The position numbers were made by a program, and so were the translations under genes. The notes beneath the pieces are model-generated. The model did not search any database and was not told the origin of the DNA. It worked only from the letters and a program-made list of their open reading frames with translations. 64,000 nt of DNA from Verrucomicrobiota bacterium (lineage in GTDB: Bacteria; Verrucomicrobiota; Verrucomicrobiia; Limisphaerales; J093): the NCBI GenBank assembly GCA_029556615.1, contig JAKQDD010000079.1, positions 62,001 to 126,000 on the forward strand, read 5' to 3'. Positions 9,136 to 16,637 of this stretch are shown piece after piece. Every line of letters begins with the position of its first letter. Position 1 is the first letter of the stretch.

Positions 9136-9579
9136 ATGACGAAGAAAGCCTGGTATCTCATCGTGCTGGCCGCGCTGCTCGGTGGTCTGTACGTTTACGA
9201 CTTCACGGACTGGATCAACACCCCGACTATTCAGATCATCAAGTCCGATCGCCCGATCCGAATGGCGAGGTTCCGGTCGAATGTGCTGCCGATGACGTTT
9301 ACGTTGGACGGGCGGTATGACGTGAGCTGGGTCAAGGTGGTGCCGGCGGATGCGCTGGCGACGAACAAGAATGCCAGGCCCTGCTGGCATTTGGTGGCCA
9401 AGCCCAAGCCGGTCCCCTTGAAAGGCTTCTTCTATGGACAGACGATTCGCGGCATGCAGGCGGCACAGACCAACAGCCGGCCCCAGGCGCTCGAGGCGGG
9501 GCGCACCTACCGCTTGATCGTCGCCGCCGGCCGTGCCCGGGGAATGCTGGATTTCAGGGCAACGCCTGCGGAGGAATGA
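9136..9579 (+). CDS. Small membrane-anchored protein of unknown function
   Basis: About 147 residues from ATG 9136. An N-terminal membrane segment (residues 5-20, [17 protein letters not shown]) would anchor it with a periplasmic C-terminal domain. That domain has a beta-rich pattern ([37 protein letters not shown]) suggestive of a small immunoglobulin-like or sandwich domain, but no family is recognised. It is divergent from the pseudopilin at 8292-9092, with 43 bp between the starts, so a shared promoter region is possible. An earlier in-frame ATG at 9109 would overlap the presumed promoter. Confidence 0.7.
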   Translation: MTKKAWYLIVLAALLGGLYVYDFTDWINTPTIQIIKSDRPIRMARFRSNVLPMTFTLDGRYDVSWVKVVPADALATNKNARPCWHLVAKPKPVPLKGFFYGQTIRGMQAAQTNSRPQALEAGRTYRLIVAAGRARGMLDFRATPAEE

Positions 9580-9631
9580 GCTTGGCGGATTTCACGCGGC
9601 GCCGGGTTCGCGGTGCCAAGGGGTCAGGGCC

Positions 9632-9812
9632 AGAGTCCTCGACTTGTGGAATGTGTGGTCAACAGGTCAAGTTTGGTCCCTGGCGTTCCCAACCCGCCCC
9701 CCCCTGCCTTCGAGGATTCTATACTAGCGAGGCGCGGAAGAGAGGGTGGGCAAGCACAGCAGGGTCTTCATGAGTCTGAGAACTCCATTGGGTCTGAGGC
9801 GCGCCTCGCTAG
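9632..9812. repeat. CTAG-type interspersed repeat, full-length copy B
   Basis: Same two-part layout as copy A: AGAGTCCTCGACTTGTGG at the left, an internal TAGCGAGGCGCGGAAG at 9723-9739, and GCGCGCCTCGCTAG at the right. The left CTAG has become CCAG. Unlike the other copies, its right part is read as protein: the best start codon of the GH78 gene (ATG 9770) and the first 14 codons lie inside the repeat. Confidence 0.85.
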
Positions 9813-12553
9813 GGTTGTGGCTCTGCCGCGCTGCGGGGCTTGCGATTCTCGGTTTGGGGCTGGGCCGGGGTTCAGCGGCCTCGGCATCCCGGGCGCCGTT
9901 CGAGCTGCGCTGCGAGGGTGTGCGTGACCCTGTGGGGGTGGACGCCGGGCGGCCGCGCTTGAGCTGGTTTCTGGCGCCGGACGGATGGGGCCAACGGCAG
10001 AGCGCGTACCAGGTTCTTGTGGCTTCCAGTCCCGAGCTGCTTCGCCGGGGCGTGGGTGATCTTTGGGATTCAGGCCGACGGGCGAGCGGGGACTCGGTGT
10101 ATGTGGTGTACGATGGGGGACCGCTGCGGTCGCGTCAGCGCTGCCACTGGAAGGTGCGCGTATGGGATCAGGCCGGTCGGGTCTCGGAGTGGAGTCGGCC
10201 GGCGGGATGGGAGATGGGGTTGTTGGGTGCGGGGGATTGGCGGGCGGCGTGGATTGGGATGGGGCCTGCCCGGGAGCCGCGGCCGCCGGCGGGTTTTTTT
10301 CAGAGTCGTTCTGAGCTGACGAACCTGAACGTGGCGGTGGCGTTTGAGGGGCGATCGGCGTTGTTGCGGAGGGAGATTGCGGTGCGGGCGGGGTTGCGGC
10401 GGGCGACGGTCTACGTGACGGGTCTTGGGTACTACGAACTGACGTGCAACGGGGGGCGTGTGGGGGACCAGGTATTGTCGCCGGCCAAGGCGAACTATCG
10501 GAAGTGGGTTGGGTACGACGTGCACGACCTGACGTCGCGGCTGCGTCCGGGGCTGAACTGTCTCGGGTTGCAGCTTGGGAACGGGTGGTTCAATCCCTAT
10601 CCCAAGTGGTGGGACCCGTATCGGATGCAATGGTTCGGGTCGAAGCGGGCGCTGCTGCAACTGCATCTCGAGTATGCGGACGGCGATCAGGAAGTGGTCG
10701 TCACGGATCCGGCGTGGAAGGCGGCGCCGGGCCCGGTGCTGGGGGCGTGTATTTACGACGGCGAGACCTACGATGCGACGGCTGAACTGCCGGGGTGGGA
10801 TGAGGCGGGGTACGACGACGCCGCGTGGGTGTCGGCGACGGCGGTGGAGGCGCCGGGGGGCGATTTTGTGCCGTGTCTGATGCCGCCGATACGAGTGATT
10901 GAGGATTTGCGGCCGGCGGCGCTGACTGAGCCGAAGCCTGGGGTGTGGATTGTCGATCTGGGTCAGAACATTGCCGGGTGGCTTCGTTGGACGGGCCGCG
11001 GCTCGAGGGGGACCCGGGTGACTTTCCGTTATGCGGAGGACTTGAATCCGGACGGGACGCTGGATCCCCGGAGCAACGAGAAGGCCGCGGCCACGGACGT
11101 GTACGTGATGAGCGGCCGGGGGTTGGAGGCGTACGAGCCCCGGTTCACGTTTCATGGATTCCGGTATGTCGAGATCTCGGGTTACCCGGGTCGTCTGGGG
11201 CGGCACCAGGTGGTGGGGCGGGTGGTGCACAGCGCGTGTGAGAGCACCGGCGAGTTTGCCTGTGCGGACGAACTCCTGAACCGGATCCATCGCGCCACGC
11301 ACTGGTCGCAGCGGTGCAACCTGATGGGGTACCCGATGGACTGCCCGCAGCGGGACGAGCGGCTGGGGTGGTTGGGGGATGCGATGGTGACGGTCGAGGA
11401 GGCGCTATTCAACTTTGACATCGGGGTGTTGCACGCGCATTGGCTCGAGGGGATCCGGCGCAACCAGGATCCGGCGACGGGGGACATCTCGATCATCTCG
11501 CCGCGGCCGTATCTGGCGCTGGAGCCTGATCCCACGTGGAGCAGCGCGTATGGGGTGGTGTTGTGGCAATACTATGTGCACACGGGGGATCGCGGGGCTT
11601 TGGCCCGGCATTACGACGCGGTGCGGCGGTACGTGGACTATCTGGGGACGCAGGCGACGAACCACGTATTGCCCCGCTATTGGGTGGGGGATTGGGGATC
11701 CACGGTGCGGGGATGGCGGGAGGGCGACCCGCCGCTGGTGGCGAGCGCGTTCTATCATGAGGAGATCCGGATTCTCTCGAAGATGGCGGCAGTGTTGGGC
11801 CGGGAGGCGGATGCCGGGCGGTACGCCGGTTTGGCGCGCGAGGTCCGGGGGGCGTTTCATCGGGCGTTTTACGATGCGGAGCGCGGCGATTACGCGCCGG
11901 GGACGCAGTGCAGCAACGCGCTGGCATTGCAGCTTGGTTTGGCGGAAGGGGGGACGGAGCGTGGGGTGCTCGAGTCGATGCTCGAGGATCTGCGTCGGCA
12001 CAACGGTCATTTCACCGTGGGGGTGCTGGGGGCGAAGTATCTGCTCGAGGCGTTGACGGACCAGGGCCGGCCGGACGTGGCCTACGTGCTGGCGACGAAG
12101 CGGGGGTATCCGGGTTGGGCGCATTTGATCGAGGGTCGGACGACTCTTTCCGAGTTTTGGGATCTGCGGGGGTCGCACAATCACGTGATGCTGGGGAGTG
12201 TGGATGCCTGGTTTTACCGGACGCTAGCCGGCATTCAACCTGACGAGGGACAGCCCGGGTTCGAGCGGTTCCGGATCGCGCCGTACGTTCCGCGCGCTTT
12301 GGCATGGGTTCAGGCCAAGGTGCGGACCGTTCGCGGGGACGTGGCGGTGAAGTGGGAGCAACGCGCCGGGGAGTTGCAGTTACGGGTGTCCGTGCCTCCG
12401 AATGCGGCGGCGGTGGTGCGGGTGCCCTGCGCCTCGGGCCGGGTGGTGCGCGCGGTGCCGTCGCTGGCAGTGGCGGAGAGGGATGCGGACGCTGCCGAGT
12501 ATCACGTCGGTTCGGGGGAGTACCGATTCCGGGTGACTCGGCCGGGGCGTTGA
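9770..12553 (+). CDS. Secreted alpha-L-rhamnosidase, GH78
   Basis: About 927 residues. It cleaves terminal alpha-L-rhamnose from plant or microbial glycans by inversion. A signal peptide ends near SAASA after LWLCRAAGLAILGLGLG. Domains: an N-terminal fibronectin-like part (ELRCEGVRDPVGVDAGRPRLSW), a rhamnosid_N carbohydrate-binding part (LGYYELTCNGGRVGDQVLSP), and the (alpha/alpha)6 catalytic barrel. The barrel contains MDCPQRDERLGWLGDA, which carries the conserved acidic residues. The C-terminal beta domain has EFWDLRGSHNHVMLGSVDAWFY. The start codon and first codons are supplied by repeat copy B; an upstream GTG at 9746 is also in the repeat. Confidence 0.93.
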   Translation: MSLRTPLGLRRASLGLWLCRAAGLAILGLGLGRGSAASASRAPFELRCEGVRDPVGVDAGRPRLSWFLAPDGWGQRQSAYQVLVASSPELLRRGVGDLWDSGRRASGDSVYVVYDGGPLRSRQRCHWKVRVWDQAGRVSEWSRPAGWEMGLLGAGDWRAAWIGMGPAREPRPPAGFFQSRSELTNLNVAVAFEGRSALLRREIAVRAGLRRATVYVTGLGYYELTCNGGRVGDQVLSPAKANYRKWVGYDVHDLTSRLRPGLNCLGLQLGNGWFNPYPKWWDPYRMQWFGSKRALLQLHLEYADGDQEVVVTDPAWKAAPGPVLGACIYDGETYDATAELPGWDEAGYDDAAWVSATAVEAPGGDFVPCLMPPIRVIEDLRPAALTEPKPGVWIVDLGQNIAGWLRWTGRGSRGTRVTFRYAEDLNPDGTLDPRSNEKAAATDVYVMSGRGLEAYEPRFTFHGFRYVEISGYPGRLGRHQVVGRVVHSACESTGEFACADELLNRIHRATHWSQRCNLMGYPMDCPQRDERLGWLGDAMVTVEEALFNFDIGVLHAHWLEGIRRNQDPATGDISIISPRPYLALEPDPTWSSAYGVVLWQYYVHTGDRGALARHYDAVRRYVDYLGTQATNHVLPRYWVGDWGSTVRGWREGDPPLVASAFYHEEIRILSKMAAVLGREADAGRYAGLAREVRGAFHRAFYDAERGDYAPGTQCSNALALQLGLAEGGTERGVLESMLEDLRRHNGHFTVGVLGAKYLLEALTDQGRPDVAYVLATKRGYPGWAHLIEGRTTLSEFWDLRGSHNHVMLGSVDAWFYRTLAGIQPDEGQPGFERFRIAPYVPRALAWVQAKVRTVRGDVAVKWEQRAGELQLRVSVPPNAAAVVRVPCASGRVVRAVPSLAVAERDADAAEYHVGSGEYRFRVTRPGR

Positions 12554-12613
12554 GGGGAGTTTTGCCGGTTTTCGCGGGTTTGGTTGCTCGCCTCCGGGGC
12601 GGACACATTCCCT

Positions 12614-14170
12614 TTAATCCCGTCGTGGGAACAAGGGCGAGGGAGTACCGATATGGTGGCCGGGGGTCAGGCGGCCCCAGGCGGCGGCGGTGAGGCGATC
12701 GGGCGGGTCTTGGATTCCGAGTTGGGCGCCGATGCGTCCCGCGGTTTCGGGCAGGAAGGGCCACAAGAGCACGGCGAGGATCCGGCAGGTCTCGGCCAGG
12801 GAGTAGAGGACGGCATCGAGGCGGGGCGCCTGGGCGGGGTCTTTGGCGAGCTTGAAGGGGGCGGTTTGATCGACGTATTGGTTGGCGCGGCTGACCAGGG
12901 ACCAGATGCCGACGAGGGCGGCCTGGAGGCGGTGTCGTCGGAGGTCGGCGGTTACGGAGGCCACGCCTTGGGTGATATCCTCGGCGAGGGCATCGGAGGC
13001 GGCGGGGACGATGCCGTTTCGGTAGCGCTGGAGCATCGAGAGGGAGCGGTTGACGAGGTTGCCCAATCCGTTGGCGAGTTCGGCCTGGTAGCGTCCTTGA
13101 AAGCCGGCGTCGGTCCAGTTTCCGTCCGGTCCGACATCCAGTTCACGGAGGACGTAGTAGCGGAACGGATCGACGCCCCAAGCGTCGATGACGGCGATGG
13201 GATCGACCACGTTGCCGACGCTCTTGGCCATCTTCTCGCCGTCTTTTTGCCACCAGCCGTGGACGAGGATCTGGTGGGGCAGGGGGATGCCGGCGGCTTT
13301 GAGCATGATGGGCCAATAGACGGCGTGGAACTTGACGATGTCCTTGCCGATCAAGTGGACATCAGCGGGCCAGAGGGAGGGGCCGGCGGGGTGCGGTTCG
13401 GTATAGAAGCCTTGCAGGGGCGCGGTGGCGTCCGCGTCACCGAGGGCGACGGGGATGCTGTAGTAGTTGGAGAGGGCATCGAACCAGACATAGGTGACGA
13501 ATGCCGGATCGAAGGGGAGGGGGATACCCCAGTTGAGCCGGGTCAAGGGTCGGGAGATGCAGAGGTCTTCGAGCGGTTCGGAGCGAAGGAAGCCGAGGAC
13601 CTCGTTTCGGCGGTAATCGGGTTGGACGAAGTCCGGGTGGTTTTGGATATGCTCGATGAGCCAGGCTTGGTGGCGGCTCATGCGGAAGTACCAGTTCTCC
13701 TCGACGAGTTCCTGGACCTCGCCGTAGATCGGGTCGAAGGTGCCGTCGGGCCGGCGGTCTTTATCGGTGAGGAACGACTCTTGTCTGGGAGAGTACCAAC
13801 CGCGGTAGGGGGACTTGTAGAAATCGCCCTGGGCATGGAGTTTGGCGAGGATGGCGTGGACGACCTTTTGGTGGCGGGGTTGCGTGGTGCGGACGAAATC
13901 GCTATTCGAGAGGTTGAGGCGTGCGACGAAGGTCTGCCAGACGTCGGCGAGGCGGTCGCAATAGGCTTGGGGTGTGGCGCCCTCGGACAGGGCCGCCTGC
14001 TGGACCTTCTGGCCGTGTTCATCCAGGCCTGTGAGGAAGAAGACCTCTTCGCCCAAGCTGCGGTGGATGCGAGCGATGACGTCGGCGACGACCTTTTCGT
14101 ACGCGTGGCCGAGGTGGGGCAGGCCGTTGACGTAATCGATGGCGGTGGTGATGTAGAACCGTTTACTCAT
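12614..14170 (-). CDS. metG: Methionyl-tRNA synthetase
   Basis: Charges tRNA-Met with methionine. About 518 residues from the ATG at 14170. Class I signatures: the HIGH box HLGHAYEKVVAD near residue 18 and the KMSKS box as DGEKMAKSVGN near residue 295. The insert lacks the Zn knuckle cysteines, so this is the short metal-free type. There is no C-terminal tRNA-binding (EMAP-like) domain. The C-terminal helical anticodon-binding part is recognisable from NLVNRSLSMLQRY and WSLVSRANQYVDQTAPFKLAKDP. A repeat copy lies just upstream of the start. Confidence 0.96.
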   Translation of the reverse strand: MSKRFYITTAIDYVNGLPHLGHAYEKVVADVIARIHRSLGEEVFFLTGLDEHGQKVQQAALSEGATPQAYCDRLADVWQTFVARLNLSNSDFVRTTQPRHQKVVHAILAKLHAQGDFYKSPYRGWYSPRQESFLTDKDRRPDGTFDPIYGEVQELVEENWYFRMSRHQAWLIEHIQNHPDFVQPDYRRNEVLGFLRSEPLEDLCISRPLTRLNWGIPLPFDPAFVTYVWFDALSNYYSIPVALGDADATAPLQGFYTEPHPAGPSLWPADVHLIGKDIVKFHAVYWPIMLKAAGIPLPHQILVHGWWQKDGEKMAKSVGNVVDPIAVIDAWGVDPFRYYVLRELDVGPDGNWTDAGFQGRYQAELANGLGNLVNRSLSMLQRYRNGIVPAASDALAEDITQGVASVTADLRRHRLQAALVGIWSLVSRANQYVDQTAPFKLAKDPAQAPRLDAVLYSLAETCRILAVLLWPFLPETAGRIGAQLGIQDPPDRLTAAAWGRLTPGHHIGTPSPLFPRRD

Positions 14171-14221
14171 CCCGGGGGGAGTGTGACGCACGGGCGGGTT
14201 GAAGGCAAACTCCTTCCCGTC

Positions 14222-14399
14222 AGAGTCCTCGACCTGCGGGATGAGCGGTCAACAGGTCAAGTCTGGTCCCTGCCGTTCCAAGCCAGCCCTCCTTCCGTCG
14301 AGGACTCTCCATTAGCGAGGCGCGGAGGCAGGGTGCCCCGCTGCCCCCAACGGTTCCTGTGGACTGCATGCTTCATGGGTCTGAGGCGCGCCTCGCTAG
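14222..14399. repeat. CTAG-type interspersed repeat, full-length copy C
   Basis: The best-preserved first hairpin: AGAGTCCTCGAC at 14222-14233 is perfectly mirrored by GTCGAGGACTCT at about 14297-14308. It is followed by TTAGCGAGGCGCGG and, at the right end, CGCGCCTCGCTAG. The loop of the second unit differs from copies A and B (a GC-rich segment with CCCGCTGCCCCC), so the loops vary while the stems are kept. The right-end CTAG (14396-14399) contains the reverse TAG stop of the next gene. Confidence 0.85.
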
Positions 14400-15367
14400 A
14401 GGATGAACGCGCCGGTGACCGCGGCCAGGAGCCAGATGCACAAGACGGCGCGGGCGGGGCTGAGGCCGCGGCGGACGAGGCGATGGGAGAGGTGGTGGGT
14501 ATCCCCTTCGTAGAAGGGCCGTCCCTGGCGCCATCGGAGGCAGACCACGTAGACCATGTCGGCGAGGGGCACCGCGAGGACGAGGAACGGATTGAGGACA
14601 GCGATCATTCGCGGGTTATCGACCGTGTAGAAGTGGGGGAGGATGGCCAGAACGCCGAGGACGTAGCCCACGAGGTGGCTGCCGGCGTCGCCGAGGAAGA
14701 CGGTGGCGCGGGGGTAGTTGTAGGGTAGGAAGCCCAGGAGGCTGCCGCAGCTCAGGAAGGCGATCGCTGCGACGAGGTACTGGCCGCCGACGGCCGCTTT
14801 GAGACCGAACCAGAAGGCGCCGATGGCGCCCAGGCCGGCGCAGAGGCCATTCATGTTATCGAGGAAATTGAGGGCATTCATGACGGTGACGAGCCAGAGG
14901 ATCGTCAGGGCATGACTGACGAGCAGGTTGGGGACGAACAGGGAGATCCGGATGCCGGCGGCGGCGACGACGGCGGCCACGAGGGCTTGTGCGACGAACT
15001 TCACGCCGGGTCGGAGTTCGTAGCGATCGTCGGCGTAGCCCAAGGCGACCACGCCGACGGCGCCGGCGAGGAGGCCGAGCAACTGGGGCAGGCGCCGCTC
15101 CAGGCCGTAGGCGAGGGCCGACGTGGCTGTCGGGTCCAGTCCGGGCCACTGCAGCCAGACGGCGGCTGCCAGGATTGGCAGGAGCATGCCGGTTAGAACG
15201 GCGAGGCCGCCGGCCAGGGGGACAGGTTCGCGGTGGATCTTCCGGTGTCCCGGATCATCGACGAGTCCCCGGCGCTGGCACCAGGCCCGCCAGAGCGGGA
15301 GGGTCAGGAAGGCCACGAGCCAACCTCCGATGGCGGCGGCGGCGTAGATGTTCAGCGGGAAGCTCAA
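14396..15367 (-). CDS. Polyprenyl-phosphate sugar-1-phosphate transferase (WecA/TagO/MraY-like)
   Basis: 323 residues, about ten membrane segments. Starts a lipid-linked sugar polymer by transferring GlcNAc-1-P (or a relative) from UDP-sugar to undecaprenyl phosphate. Signature motifs seen: DDPGHRKIHREPVPLAGG (cytoplasmic loop), ALGYADDRYELRPGVKF (the DD pair), MNALNFLDNMNGLCAG (catalytic Asp, Mg2+), TVFLGDAGSHLVGYVLG, and the late THHLSHRL His-rich motif. It starts at TTG 15367, overlapping the upstream GT4 stop as TTGA. With the GT4 and the DUF2723 protein it forms a polysaccharide-assembly row. The final stop is provided by repeat copy C. Confidence 0.9.
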   Translation of the reverse strand: MSFPLNIYAAAAIGGWLVAFLTLPLWRAWCQRRGLVDDPGHRKIHREPVPLAGGLAVLTGMLLPILAAAVWLQWPGLDPTATSALAYGLERRLPQLLGLLAGAVGVVALGYADDRYELRPGVKFVAQALVAAVVAAAGIRISLFVPNLLVSHALTILWLVTVMNALNFLDNMNGLCAGLGAIGAFWFGLKAAVGGQYLVAAIAFLSCGSLLGFLPYNYPRATVFLGDAGSHLVGYVLGVLAILPHFYTVDNPRMIAVLNPFLVLAVPLADMVYVVCLRWRQGRPFYEGDTHHLSHRLVRRGLSPARAVLCIWLLAAVTGAFIL

Positions 15368-16581
15368 GGATTGGGGTGGAACGACGCGGGAGGCGGGTTG
15401 GTGGTGCTGACTGGGGGGAGACCGGTGAGTCCTGCCTGGCGCGCCAAATCGAGGTAGAGTTCGCGCAGGCGGAGGACCATCGTATCGACGCCGAATTCGC
15501 GTCGGACCAGGGTTTGTCCGGCTGATCCGAGGTGATGCCGGAGGTTGGCATCGCGGGCCAGGCGGATGAGCCGTTCTTCGAGCTGCCGCAAATCGCCGGG
15601 GGGCACGAGGAAGCCAGTTTCCGCATCGCGACAGACTTCAGAGGCGCCGTCGCAATCGAAGGCGACCACGGGTTTGCCGGCGGCCATGGCCTGAGGGAGG
15701 GCGCGGGGCAGGCCTTCGCGTCGGGAAAGATGAACGAGGATATCCATGGCGCCGACGCAATGGGGGACGTCGGCGGGCGGGACGAGTCCGGCGAAGACGA
15801 CATGTTTGGCGAGGCCCAGGTCCCGGACTTGCCTTTCGAATCGGGCACGCCAGACGCCGTCGCCGACGAGGAGGAAGCGCATGGCGGGGCAGGCGCGGAC
15901 CAGGGCGGGCATGACGGCGATGAGGTCGTCGTGTCCCTTGTGGCGGAAGAGTCGGGCGATCTTGCCCACGACGCAATGGTCCGGTTTGAAGCCGAAGCGG
16001 GAACGCCATGCGGTTGAGGTTGCCGCGGCGAGGAAGGGGTCGAGGTCGAAGCCGCTGGGGACCCGGGTGTACTGATCGGGGCGGCCGATGCCGGCGGCCA
16101 GGTACTGGGTGCGCATGGCGTCGGCGACGACGACGAAGTGCGTGGTGACACGCGCTGCGGAGCGTTCGGCCGATCGGAACAGGATATTGGAGATGGGGCC
16201 CTGGAAGGGGCCGAAGGAGGGGCCGTGGATGGTATGGACGATGACGGGGACACGGGCGGCATGGGCGGCCCAGCGACCGAGGACGCCGGCTTTTCCGCTG
16301 TGAGTATGGACCACGTGGGGTTGGGTTTGGCGGAAGCAGCGCGCGAGAGCGCGCCAGGCCCGGGCATCCTGCCAGGGAACGATCGGCCTGACCAAGGGGT
16401 CGAGCCGGATGAAGAGCCCGGGAACGGCGCGCACGATGGATTCGAGGGATCCCTCCGGGCCGGTGGTGGGGCCGGCGAGGAGGGTGGCGCTGAAGCCGGG
16501 TTGGGTGCGCAGTCCGAGCACGGTGGCGATCGTGTTTTCCTGGGCGCCGCCGACGATGAGGCGGGTGATGACATGCGTCAC
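15364..16581 (-). CDS. GT4 family glycosyltransferase
   Basis: About 405 residues, GT-B. The N-terminus VTHVITRLIVGGAQENTIATVLGL is the classic glycine-rich loop; VVHTHSGKAGVLGRWAA binds acceptor; the C-terminal domain has VGKIARLFRHKGHDDLI and SRREGLPRALPQAMAAGKPVVAFDCDG with the E-x7-E pair. The chosen start is GTG 16581 because the preceding codons are interspersed-repeat sequence. The open frame continues upstream through the repeat, and a longer repeat-encoded N-terminus is formally possible. It is in an operon with the downstream WecA/TagO-like gene. Likely adds a sugar to an undecaprenyl-linked glycan. Confidence 0.88.
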   Translation of the reverse strand: MTHVITRLIVGGAQENTIATVLGLRTQPGFSATLLAGPTTGPEGSLESIVRAVPGLFIRLDPLVRPIVPWQDARAWRALARCFRQTQPHVVHTHSGKAGVLGRWAAHAARVPVIVHTIHGPSFGPFQGPISNILFRSAERSAARVTTHFVVVADAMRTQYLAAGIGRPDQYTRVPSGFDLDPFLAAATSTAWRSRFGFKPDHCVVGKIARLFRHKGHDDLIAVMPALVRACPAMRFLLVGDGVWRARFERQVRDLGLAKHVVFAGLVPPADVPHCVGAMDILVHLSRREGLPRALPQAMAAGKPVVAFDCDGASEVCRDAETGFLVPPGDLRQLEERLIRLARDANLRHHLGSAGQTLVRREFGVDTMVLRLRELYLDLARQAGLTGLPPVSTTNPPPASFHPNP

Positions 16582-16585
16582 CCGG

Positions 16586-16637
16586 AGGGGCTGAACTTGA
16601 TCTGCGGACCACACGTTGCCGAAGTCGAGGACTCTAG
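16586..16637 (-). repeat. CTAG-type interspersed repeat, partial copy E (left part, minus orientation)
   Basis: Read on the minus strand it begins CTAGAGTCCTCGACTT and continues through the segment matching GTCAACAGGTCAAGTTTGG of the full copies as CAGATCAAGTTCAGCCCC. Only the first about 52 bp are kept. The leading CTAG (16634-16637) contains the TAG stop of the DUF2723 gene, and the inner end sits 5 bp before the GTG start of the GT4 gene, so the repeat fills nearly the whole intergenic gap. Confidence 0.75.

Noticed and set aside
12584..14728. Long plus-strand frame opposite metG
   Set aside because: It is antisense to metG and the TagO-like gene, made of Gly/Asp/Glu-rich low-complexity residues typical of reverse reading of GC-rich coding DNA.
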